Source of the DNA: Plazaster borealis
Lineage: Eukaryota > Echinodermata > Asteroidea > Forcipulatida > Labidiasteridae
Length of the DNA: 64,000 nt
Assembly (NCBI GenBank): GCA_021014325.1
Contig: CM037467.1
Location: 6,200,001 to 6,264,000 of the forward strand
Direction of reading: 5' to 3'
The position numbers and the translations under genes are program-made. The notes below the pieces were generated by a model. It saw nothing but the letters and a program-made list of their open reading frames with translations. It searched no databases and was not told the origin of the DNA. Below, piece after piece: positions 30,110 through 40,332 of this stretch. Position 1 is the first letter of the stretch; each line of letters starts with the position of its first letter.

Positions 30110-33100
30110 AAGTGGTCAAACATAACATGATAAATAAACAATCTGCCCTAGGAATCTAGGTGTATTTTTTGGGGGGATGTGAAAAAGGCTTTAGAGAACT
30201 TAAAAAACACTTTAGAAATGCTGTCAATCAATGATTAGTAACACATTTTACTTTAAAACATGCCTTAAAAGTGTTTTAAACCTTTATGCATTGTACTTTT
30301 CAAAAGAAATGCAAGTTATTTAAACATAAAACAATTATTAAATTCTTAAGACCAAGCGCATTGTATTTGCTTGACTAAAAATAACCTTGAAATTCTCCAG
30401 GCTTTGTTTTTAAATAAAATTATGTACTTAACAAATATCTATGCGTTGCTATCATTTTCCTCTTTATTAATCATGAACAAATCGTCGCTGTTTTCACGAA
30501 GGGATGGGCATTTAAAAAAAACACGTTTTCTACATTGTTTATGTTTTTCACTTCTTGCCTTCAAATATGATTTTTAAGCCATACTGAATACTGCTTAATC
30601 AAAATATGCTTAATTTGTTAGTTTCAAAAACTGGTAAGTGCATTTTGCATTTTAACGAAGAGACGGGCATCCCCAAACATTTGCAAAATACATTGTAAAA
30701 AGTGGACGGGCAAGTAGGTCAAGTTGAATTTTCATTTTCACGAAGAGACGAGCTTGTCAGCAAAAGTAGGTCATCATGATTGAGTGTTTTCATGAAGAGA
30801 CAGGCATGTTTGACTAATTAAATTAATCAATGTTTTGGTATTTTATTTTATTGATAAGGTTTAACTCTTAGAAAAACGCATCAGGGCATTTAAACTGCAA
30901 AACAAAGGTTGTTATACTGCAGAGCTTTCAGTTTCAAATTCATCATTTTTTCAATATATCTTGAAATGGTCTTTTAACACATTTTAACATGCCTGTCCCT
31001 TCTTGAAAATGGTGAGGAAATTTAGAATTATGGGCATACACATGTAGCAAGGGTATTTATTTTTATATGGGAAGATGTGTGGAAGCCAGTATGCTGGCTC
31101 GCTGACTACCAATATTCTCCACTATTTCAAGAATGACTGCCACACACAGGACCTAACTCCACTGTAGGCCATTATCTTGGTGCCAGCAATCGAGGTTTCA
31201 AAACGAAGTTGTCTGGACTTAATTGACAATGAAATGCTGACACTTGTCACCCAGGCCTTGTGTACTGCGCTGCTGCTGTGTACTGTGTGCAAGCTTTTAG
31301 GTAGCCAGCCGTGATTAGCACGGCCAAATGAAAACAAACATGGCCTATTTTTCGGTGTCACGGCTTCCACTTTTTAGCGCAAGCCGTGCTGTAAATCCCA
31401 AGAATGTTGTTGTTGGTTTTTTTGTATAACTGACAAAATTTTGTTTTACCTTGTGTTGAGCCAATAAATTTGAAAAACTTTAAAAATAATGCTTCATTTT
31501 GCGTCTTTAATAAGTTCTCACGGATACTCCGAAGGCCTACCGTAAAACTAAAACCCACATGATGATCATCTATCTGATCGTGTATCCCCTGTGTGCCGAG
31601 GTATAAAATCTTGAGTGGATCGTAGCCGGGTTGGCAGGCTTTTTGGGGGCCAGTTGGTAGCTGCAGAACATGGCTGCAAGCTTCAGTCAAAACAAATATA
31701 AGCTCAGCAACGTAACTAAGGTAAATGTTTGGGGGGGCACTGCTGGCAAATCAATTATAGATTCCATTTGCACTTTTAAAAAAACTGGATCATGATCTAC
31801 GCAACGGCGGGTTCCAAACAGCCCCTCAATTAAATTGTTCTTTTTAAGTAAGCTAACCCACCTTTTTTCCTCTGTGAGGATGCAAACATCAAAGAAAAGG
31901 TTTGTTTTAGCCATTGCCTATTGACTTTTCAAAAGACAGAGACCATTGTCTGCCACCAAAACAACATCCAAACAGTCATAGGATGGTTTATTACCAGAGA
32001 CCATACCAAAACCATGTGTTTCAATTTTCACAATGTTTCTCTGCCCATTTATCTTTCCTTGGCTACCGCAAAATAGTCTCAAATTTCCCACACTACCGTA
32101 AACACTTCACAAATTTGCTGAAGACTAATTGGGCAGAACAGTGCCTAGGCACTCAGTCTCCTTCTTTTTCACACCCTCCCTCCTATCCGTCCTGCTTTCC
32201 CCCTACACCTACACCTGTTCTTCTTGTGGCTTTGCCCTTGACCAATTGTGTGCCCCCCCCCACCTCAAATGTTTTTTAAAGCTTGCTTTTCAATACATGA
32301 TTCTCAGTCGACATGTGGAGAAGCTTCATAAATGACAAAACCTTAAGCTTTTTTAACATCTTGAGTATTTTCCGGTCCTATACTCTTTTCTTTGCATTTC
32401 CTTTAAAAAACTTTCTATATGATGCCTACATCGAATACCATCAAAATATTGTTTGTTGTCACACTTGGTCTCATCTCATGATTTGCTTGCACATGGCTAC
32501 ATGTATGATTTCACTCTTCCCTCTTTGAACAAAATTACTCTGAAGACATTGGTAACAATAACCACTATCCATTGCAGAGGTGCACAAAAATATGTGTAAA
32601 TAGAAAAAAACAGTTTGAAACATTGAGTTATATGCCATCAGTACTCCATAAAAGTTTATAAAACTTAACATTTTATATTCTGGTAATTCTTATAGTCTCG
32701 AAGGTTCAGATTTCAAATGGGGGGCACCATGCATAAATTGACAACAGGAAAACTGTCATGGGAAGGTGTTAAAACAAGTAATGAGTTAGTCTCAAGACCA
32801 ATTATATACTCTCATTTCCTAATTAGGCCTAACTCTTTTTAACCTGGCATGAAGTTGTTTTTCTTTTTTTCAAAACAGTATAAAAGGAAGTCTGCATCAT
32901 TGTTGACATTTGTTGTATGTGTTGCACACAAGATGCAACTTATGTTATAATGGGGCAAACACTAATGTTTCAATCTGGAATGCTGTAATCTATGTGAAAA
33001 TTGCATTTGAATCTGAAAGTATTTATGTGGCCTTTGAAAGCCACATAAATAAATAATATAACGTGTTTAAAAGTGGTACAAAACATGTAAATGTAATAAA

Positions 33101-33400
33101 TTTCGTTTTATAAATGGTCTCTTAAAAACTATAGGATTGGAATAAATGTCTTCATCCATCCCTTTGACCATGCACAAATCTGGCTTGCCTAATAGACATT
33201 ATCCTAACTTTGCTGTGGGCACTACACAATCTAGTTTCATTGCTAAGTTTGTATTCATAATTGCGCTACCTGCATTGTTGTTTACCCTTTTTGAGGTTTA
33301 TTATCCACTGGTCCAGAGGTCTTGCTGTGAGTGTAGGAAAGGTCATTCATAAATACCTGGGACAGTTTATTCATTCTGATTGGTCGAGAGGACATCGCGT
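30110..33400. other. Intergenic DNA, no supported gene
   Basis: AT-rich. Open frames of up to 120 codons exist (for example 31914-32279 + and 31358-31690 -) but have no family motif and no splice context I could join. A small hairpin, atttatgtggc and gccacataaat, lies at about 33022-33050. Repeated 'gaagagacgggcat' type words at 30655, 30740 and 30790 hint at a decayed local duplication. Confidence 0.4.
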
Positions 33401-33439
33401 GGCCATGTTTAAACGTGTGATATACACGGCTAGAAGTGT

Positions 33440-33607
33440 TTAAACACAGTTTGCACAACGCGGAACACACGTTCAGACATGATACGCGCCCTTCCATTTT
33501 GGGAGTCAAACTGTACACAAATATCATAGAGTTGACTCCCTTACAACCCAATCTAGAAGGGCGCACATCTTATTCGAACGTGCGTTCCGCGTTGTGCAAT
33601 GGGTCTA
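33440..33607. mobile_element. Foldback MITE with TTGCACAACGCGGAAC ends
   Basis: 33451-33599 is an inverted repeat: ttgcacaacgcggaac against gttccgcgttgtgcaa, then gcgcccttc against gaagggcgc, then gggagtcaa against ttgactccc. The outer edge continues into tgggtcta on the right. Related ends (gacccattgcacaac) occur at 54911 and 59187. Confidence 0.85.
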
Positions 33608-33834
33608 GAAATTTAACGGAGAATCGAAGTGAGCTGCAAACGACCAAGGAGCAAAACTGTCCTATTTGTTCTCAACTTTTTACAGGTTTTTGTCTATATT
33701 TTCAAGGGGAAGATATTTATGAATGGGAATCAAAGTGTGTTGAATCGGTTTTAAACTAGTGGTTTAAACCCGCCGAGGCCTGGTTCTTGATAATTTTACC
33801 TCGACTTCGTCTCGGTAAAATTATCAAGAACCAT

Positions 33835-33960
33835 GGGTCGATTTCACAAACTCTTCCTTGACTAGGCAATGCTAAGAAATAGGACTAGTCTAAAGTTAAG
33901 ACCAGTTACTCGTCCTAACTTCAGATAAGACTAGTCTTATCTCTTTGTGAAATCGGCCCC
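33835..33960. mobile_element. MITE inside foldback (GATTTCACAAA ends, interior type A)
   Basis: Ends gggtcgatttcacaaactc and ctctttgtgaaatcggccc. The interior has ggactagtctaaag and agactagtctta. It abuts the next MITE with a single base between. Confidence 0.8.
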
Positions 33961-33961
33961 T

Positions 33962-34109
33962 GGGGCCGATTTCACAAAGATCTAAGATTGATCGTAACTG
34001 CAAATCAATCGTAGTTGCTTAGTAAAGTGTGATGTCACATTACAAATCACTATTGTGATACTGAAAATTTGTCTTGCGATGAATTTTATTGCTTTGTGAA
34101 ATCGGCTCC
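33962..34109. mobile_element. MITE inside foldback (GATTTCACAAA ends, interior type B)
   Basis: Ends ggggccgatttcacaaag and ctttgtgaaatcggctcc. The interior matches the reverse complement of 15222-15360, so the family is mobile in this genome. Confidence 0.85.
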
Positions 34110-34188
34110 AGGCCTCGGCGGGTTCGTCTGTAAAATTATCAAGAACCAGCTGGCCTCGGCGGGTTTAAACCACTAGTTTAAAACCTCT

Positions 34189-34750
34189 TTACCACACATT
34201 GATTCCCTTATTGTTACCATATTGTGGGACTTCTCTATCTTCTCTGCCATTTTCAATCTCTTGGGCTACAGACTGTGCCGTCTTCAATATCCAAAACATC
34301 TCTGCCTCAAACATAGATCTCAATGTCTGCAATGAAGGGCTGTATAAGACGTCCCATACAGATGCTACCATCAAAATTTGGACTAGTTCCAAAGGGTTCA
34401 ATTTTGTCATACCAACAACAGAAGAAACAGTTTTTCTACTGATCCAAAAATTCATACACACTGGAAGGGAATTGGGGAACCCACCATTCCAAATGCCTAT
34501 ATTCAACAGGACTATTGACATACATTTTCTCAAAATGTCAAAAGGCTTTGAAACACTTGCAAGTGGAATGCTGAAATCCACCATTCGGACAACAGCTATA
34601 AAACATGGCATTTTAAATGAGGGGAATGCGGCTTCTGCCTTGGTTAGTGTAGTGATCAGCTTCCCCTGTAAACGTGGGGTCTCAAGTAGCAGAAAGTGTC
34701 TCCAAAGTACCATACTTTACATAAGATGAAAGCACTTCTCTTAAACTTGG
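34189..34750 (-). pseudogene. Unrecognised coding-like fragment, interrupted
   Basis: On the - strand 174 codons are open (34713-34189), containing NSLPVCMNFWISRKTVSSVV, KLNPLELVQILMVASVWDVL and LRSMFEAEMFWILKTAQ, which look like amphipathic helices of a helical-repeat protein. A neighbouring frame upstream reads TPSLREVLSSYVKYGTLETL before a stop, suggesting one frameshift. The opposite strand is also open for 176 codons (34199-34729). The last codons of the - frame run into the arm of the foldback element, so the frame is truncated there. I do not recognise a family. It may be a decayed exon or retrocopy. Confidence 0.3.
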
Positions 34751-35740
34751 GGTGCTAATCACCGGTGCGAAGTGGATGGATTTTTTTGTTTGGTGTAAAG
34801 ATGATTGTCACTGTCAAAGGGTATATTATGATGCTGAATTCACCAGATTTATGGAAAACAAAATGGACAAATTTTCTTTTAATACTTTCTTAATGTCCTA
34901 GCACGTGAAACATGCAATTGAATCATAACTAATGACATTACACATCCATCTACATGTATTTACTGTTGTTAATGTCATAACACTCAACTTGACCTTAAAT
35001 CTAAGATCCTAGAAATCGCCAAGTATAGTAAAATTCTGGATAAATACATACAGTACATGCGTGTTGAACATGGTTGAAGGTCAAACTCTTCTGTATGTTC
35101 TGTTCCAGAAAAGGAGTTTTTCAGAATTGTAGCCTTGATGGTTTTGGGGTTTACTTTTGTTGTTTATGATTTTTGTTTTTGCGAGAATAAGTACGGCACC
35201 TTGTCGCACTCTTAAACAAATAATAAAAAGAGCTCCATCAAACACGTGAACAGATACAAAATGATGGGCTGGTAGTATATATTCTGTGAATCTGTGACCA
35301 ACTACAGGGTTTATTTGGCAGTGGGTTGTATCCAAGAAAAGAATGCAGTGGGTTGTATCCAATTAAAGAAAACAATTCTTAACTCAAATATTAGCCTTGA
35401 TCAAAATAGGCAACAAATTTCTGCTAAGAAAATAGATAGAAAACTCAATTACGGTTGAACTTGTGGTTGCCTGCAGGCTTCAATTTTATTTTACCAAACA
35501 CTGAACCAATTAATAAATAATAGTGTGTTTCAATTAATGTAAACCTATTGTAATGTTAACTTAAGTCAATGAATTAACTTGTACACTGATACAACAGTGT
35601 CCCGTAGGAAGCGATATTAATCACATGCAGGAAGAGTTTGATTTTATCTTTAGATGAGTTGACCAATGAATCAATGAAAATACATGTTAGCCATGTAGTC
35701 ACACCAGACTTAAAATTGATTAGTTAACCATTATATGAGC

Positions 35741-35860
35741 AGAGCCCAACTTCATGGCTCTGCTTACCGCAGAACTCTGCGCTTACGACCCTTAGAATTG
35801 TGTTTTACAGGCGCTGTAAGAGCAGAACTTTGTGGTAAGGAGAGCTATGAAATTTGACCC
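35741..35860. mobile_element. GGGCCCAATTTCATGGCTCTG-family MITE, diverged copy
   Basis: Ends agagcccaacttcatggctc and gagctatgaaatttgaccca; next to them tgcttaccgcagaactctgc and its inverted partner gcagaactttgtggtaag. Same family as 48527-48778 and 54637-54767. Confidence 0.75.
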
Positions 35861-36157
35861 AGTTGTAATGTACTAAGCCTAAAAAGATTGATCCAAGCCC
35901 GCCCACTACAGCAATTGTCTGGTGGCGCTTATTTGAGAAGTGCATGTGACACATTTGTCATGCTCTGCCCGACTCCACACACACATAAGACACAACAAAG
36001 CAATCCAAATGGCAGAAACTTGTTTACATTTTGAAATAGGAAGTTAACCTGTCAGCCATTTTGGAACACTCTCATTGATTAATGCATCAAGGGTGAGCTG
36101 GATGGGCTAACTCGATTACATATTTAATGACTCAACAATTCTATCTTATTGTTTAAG

Positions 36158-36643
36158 AGGGTCTCCAAGGTCAAATTCAGTTTTGTAATGCACTCATTTT
36201 TAAACAGATGGAATCCTTATGCCAGTGGAAAAAATTACAAGACTCTAATCTCTTGGTTTACAATTTTATTTTATTTGATACTCTTTCAGAGTAAAATGTG
36301 AAAAAAAAACCTCATTGGATATCACCAACAAATGGGTCTGTACATTCCAAAGAGGAAATTTTGCATCAGTCAAAAGGTAAAATTTTAATTAAATATCAAT
36401 TCAGGAATGAAATGAACGAAACAATGTCCTGTAAAAAAAAATGTACAGACCTATTATTTGAAATGTGATGTCATTGGATGTTTCAGGATGTTGACAAAAT
36501 TCACAGTGGAAGGTTTTCAAATAAAATGAAACTTTACACAATTTTACTTGAAGTGACAGATTTGTAATCATTTTTTTTAAGGATTCTATTTATTGGAAAA
36601 TAAGTGCACACAAAAAAACTGAAGTCAACCTTGGAGCCCCTCT
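36158..36643. mobile_element. Foldback-like element, type GGGTCTGTACATT
   Basis: Inverted ends agggtctccaaggtcaaatt and (right, reverse complement) aggggctccaaggttgactt. Internally atgggtctgtacattcc and aatgtacagacctatt are opposed, so the whole element folds. A relative is at 43706-44290. Confidence 0.65.
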
Positions 36644-36852
36644 TTAATGTTGCTAACAGTAAGTTACCTCACCCAAAACTCAAAAGCAAAAGTGGCTTAA
36701 CTGTTCCTTGTTCTTCTCCAAGTCAAGTAGTTTTACTCACATCAGCTAAGAAATATGTATACTTAATTCCCAAAGGGGTATGTTAGTAACCAAAAAGTGA
36801 TCTAGGAATGAGTGAATACAAAATATTGGCAATTTGTTTTATAAATACTTCA

Positions 36853-37247
36853 ATAATAGCTTGTCGTGGCCGAGCAGTTAAGTGCACCGGACTCAAGCTT
36901 TGGTGTTTCTGATCAGCAGAGTGTGGGTTCGAGTCCTGGTATGACACTTGTATCCTTGAGCAAGATGCTTTGCCATAATTGCTTTGTCCTTCAGATGGGA
37001 CATTAAGCCGTAGGTCCTGTGTACTAGGATTGGTAATGCACGTAAAAGAACCCAGAACACTTATTGAAGAAGAGTAGGGGTTAACCCCAGTGTTTCTGGT
37101 TCACATAGCAAGCACCCTTGTTTACAGGTTTCCTCAGGCTTGCAAGCTACAGTGATTAAGTTCACTTATGAGGCAAACTTGGTTTCATTACCAGAAATGT
37201 ATAATAATAATAATAACAATGATAATAATAATCACCATCATTATTAA
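36853..37247 (+). mobile_element. tRNA-derived SINE (Leu-like head)
   Basis: Begins cttgtcgtggccgagcagtt, a tRNA-Leu-like A box, followed by caccggactcaag and a B box gggttcgagtcctg about 60 bp on. The tRNA-unrelated body (ccttgagcaagatgctttgc, agatgggacattaagccg, taggtcctgtgta) resembles conserved central domains of metazoan SINE superfamilies, and it ends in AATAATAAT-rich sequence from 37200. The tRNA part is followed by SINE body, so this is not a functional tRNA gene. Confidence 0.85.
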
Positions 37248-37473
37248 ATTAGAATTCTCCCCCCAAAATGAGTCTTCACCACCACCCACTCCAATACATT
37301 GATCTTTTAAATCTTTAAATTAACAAACCAACTGATGACAAGGCAATTAGCCAACTGCAATGGCGTCTCTCTTGTTCTAGATGCTCAACTCTGTCATACA
37401 AGGACATAAAGAGAAACTGTTATTGTTTCTGGAGGAAAGATGGATGAAGGGGAAGAAGGGGATGGGGGTTTAT

Positions 37474-37865
37474 CATAGAGCTATATATATTGACTAGAGC
37501 GCTAACTTGCTCTGCGTTTAGAAGCCTCCCTGGGCGCAGACATGTTTTATGTGGTACGTGACTACGGGACGATTTTAATTTTAAGAGAACACACATGGCC
37601 GCGAAAATTTTGCATTCGGCGTGCGCGCTTACGTATGCGACTGCCCATTCGCATACGTCCACGTTATGGGCCACTTCATAGCGCTGCCTAATGTTTGTGC
37701 TAATAAATAATAAGGCCCCTCTTGTTGAGTTGATTATAATATGACTAAATTGTTTTATTATTTGTCCTTAACATACATAGCCTATCATAATGTTTCGGTG
37801 ATAAAGATAAGCTAGGCCCACTAGACAATATCCATCTATGAAAGCTTGGACAAAAAGATTTATAC

Positions 37866-37901
<36 letters not shown>

Positions 37902-38445
37902 TGACATTAATAAGGCCCCGCGCCATATTTAATCTAACGATCAATGCTCATGGCTCTTGTAAACAGGTGAGATTTTAGTGATGTCTTAAAAAATATGTAG
38001 TAAGTGTTGTCTGATGTTGTTACTTACGTCTTGGGAAAAATGCTGAGTAGAACTAAAGCCTTGTTTGGGAGGATTCAATGCTTCAAGATGTCAAGGGGAA
38101 AAGAGCGAAATCTGCTTCAACGAAAGATACACAATATGCCGGCAAGAATGACGAACTAAAAAAAAACCGTATACGCGCAAACGCGCCTTTTAAACATGAC
38201 GCACATGACGCTCGCAGTTTATACGCTCATCAGCAGGTTATGCGTTCACATTTGCTGCATATTTGGTTCGATGACGCATAGAAAAGAACTAACGCACTAT
38301 CATGCAAATAGCTGTACAATTGCCGTACAAAATTTCAAGCTTTTGTATTGGTTTGTACATAAACATGGATGCGCCCACACGGCATCAAAACCTAAGTGCG
38401 TGTATAACGGGGAGTTAGCGCTCTAGTCAATATATATAGCTCTAT
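37474..38445. mobile_element. Mutator-like non-autonomous element with 9-bp target duplication
   Basis: Ends CATAGAGCTATATATATTGA (left) and ATAGAGCTATATATATTGAC (reverse complement of right) share about 32 bp through CTAGAGCGCTAAC. The perfect 9-bp direct repeat GGGGTTTAT flanks it at 37465-37473 and 38446-38454. A 9-bp duplication is characteristic of Mutator-type insertion. The interior has an AATC microsatellite (37868-37900) and CpG-rich subterminal parts but no transposase. Confidence 0.85.
37868..37900. repeat. AATC microsatellite, about 8 copies
   Basis: Uninterrupted TCAA/AATC tetranucleotide run inside the Mutator-like element. Such runs also form 3' tails of CR1-like LINEs, but no LINE body is visible next to it. 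Confidence 0.85.
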
Positions 38446-39041
38446 GGGGTTTATACATATTTGATACATTTTTGTCTTTAAAATGGTTTTCATTAAAACC
38501 CTGCGCTGTAAATCAGCTTAAGGATGATGTTGTGTGCTCACAAACGGGGAAGGCACAATACAATAGTTAAATTTCTTTGCGCACTTGGGAATATTATAAC
38601 TATCGCTCATGAGGAATTTAATGGAATCTTGTTTTGAAAAGCCATTTAAGGAGTTTTACTGAAGGCAATCAGCATACTGATCGAAATACTGATCAAGTAT
38701 TATTTTTCATGTACATGGTGTTATAACAAACCTTACTAGATCGTATCTCCCCCCTCAAAGTTTCAAGTCCCAACTAATTTCATAAAGCATTAAGAATTGC
38801 ATCCTAAAGAGTTGGACAATGAATTAATCTAGATTTTGGGGGTGAATCTTAGAATTTTTTGAAATCTAGGTAATCATAAAACACATGGACATGGGAATAA
38901 TTTGGTTGTCCTAATGCCTGCATTTGTCAAGAAGAGTTACTTTCTTTAGCTAATTATTTGATTTGGACATCAAAATGTAGTTATTAATCCTTTATTTTCA
39001 TGAAATAATTCATCACTCAAAGTTTAAAAGAAATAACTTAA

Positions 39042-39408
39042 AGGAACGTTACAGAACTGGTAATTAAAATTTTCTTTAAGATCACAGATTTACTTAAAAC
39101 TTACACGGTCTAATGATGATGACAGTAGAAAACATCCCTAGAAATATTTCTGTCTGAAATGCCATATTTGATGAGAAATAAATAAAACTAATTTCTGATT
39201 GGAGTTTATTGCTCATGAGCATTTTATTCATGCATTGTATAACACATGCAAATGTGTAATCGGTTTATCACTATTTTTCTCGTGACCCAGATGGCCGATC
39301 TATCTCAAACTTCTACAGGTTTGTCAGTTTATGTATATGGTGGATTATATAAAGTGCTTACACTGCCAGCAACTGGTTTGTTAGCAAAAACCAATTCTGT
39401 AATGTTCC
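39042..39408. mobile_element. TTAA-flanked MITE, subfamily 2, copy 1
   Basis: Ends AGGAACGTTACAGAACTGGT and (right, reverse complement) GGAACATTACAGAATTGGTT, flanked by TTAA at 39038-39041 and 39409-39412. The reverse complement is present almost in full at 57617-57985. Confidence 0.88.
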
Positions 39409-39952
39409 TTAAATTGTAAAAACCATTGGGTTAGCTCTTTATAGCCATTTTTGTGTCTTCAAACGTGTTTGCACAGGCGATGGTAACGTGTAATTTGTCT
39501 TTCTGTAAGGGTACGTACGTACTCGACAGGCAATGAAGGGATGAACAATGGTATTTTGGTAATGTTGTACAGCAGATTATTTCCAGAAAATTACAGGATA
39601 AACTTACATTTGAATGTCCAAAATCCAGCACCCTGAAAAATGCATTTGTCTATGGAGGGTTGATGAGATGAAACCATTAACTTTTAACCAGCAAAGGAAA
39701 TTTAAAGGTAAAATTTTAGGAGGGTACAAGAGGGTGCACCATTTTTGCGAGGCCTTTCTTTTTTGTCTTTACAATAACCTGGTAGAAAAACAACAGATTT
39801 TCTCGTTGTCTGAACGTTTCGGAATTAAGGCATCGTGTTATGGATAGAAACCTGTAAATTGCCTTTTGTTACAAGTACAGTGTATAAGGCCCTTTTGGAT
39901 TTGTTAACACTTGTCAGTCCCTTCATTTTTGTTGTTCATTTCAAGTAGTGTA

Positions 39953-39958
39953 TTTATT
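39953..39958 (-). terminator. Candidate polyadenylation signal of the LRR gene
   Basis: AATAAA on the - strand about 136 bp beyond the TAA stop at 40094-40096. It fits the end of the terminal exon. Confidence 0.45.
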
Positions 39959-40093
39959 ATGCAAAGAAAATTATGTGATTTAATTATAAATTATTGGGGG
40001 GGTTTTCCTCTTCTGTAAAGCTGCCAGGAACTGGAACTAGTAAATTGTTTTGCGTTATAAGACCCGTTTAGGTTTACCAAACCTATGACATGT

Positions 40094-40332
40094 TTAATTG
40101 AGTAAAAGTTTAGTTTGTCCTTCGCCTATACATGTACATGTACCTTCATTTTCTTTTCCATCATCCATTGCACTAAGAACTTGCTGCTTGACATTTGGAT
40201 CTCCAATGCGAGCTAGAAGATTGGAATGGTGACGTAAGTGTCTCAGAAGAAGACCAAGATCATAGGGATCATTGATGTCAACTGGAAGATCGATCTTTGT
40301 AGATGCCAAGAGGTCCCGAAGTTCACCCATTA
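40094..40332 (-). CDS. LRR gene terminal exon (unique C-terminal domain)
   Basis: Follows a tttgctag acceptor. Two bases complete a Leu codon left by the big repeat exon, then MGELRDLLASTKIDLPVD, DLGLLLRHLRHHSNLLARIG and VKQQVLSAMDDGKENEG, stop at 40094-40096. The sequence is balanced and helix-rich, unlike the repeats before it, so it is probably a folded domain. A gtacatg donor after NEG (near 40144) would allow an alternative continuation. Confidence 0.7.

Larger units (their letters stand above)
33725..34206. mobile_element. Nested foldback element carrying two smaller MITEs
   Basis: Outer arms start gggaatcaaagtgtg at 33725 and end cacacattgattccc at 34206; both then contain gttttaaactagtggtttaa and cccgccgaggcc. 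Next to the left arm is a small hairpin, ggttcttgataattttacc and ggtaaaattatcaagaacc. Between the arms lie two back-to-back MITEs at 33835-33960 and 33962-34109. Confidence 0.85.

Noticed and set aside
31358..31914. Two adjacent - frames as exons of a downstream gene
   Set aside because: No convincing acceptor/donor pair keeps the frame between them, and no motif was recognised.
36853..36930. Functional tRNA-Leu gene
   Set aside because: The A and B boxes are present but the acceptor stem is not completed and a SINE body follows directly.
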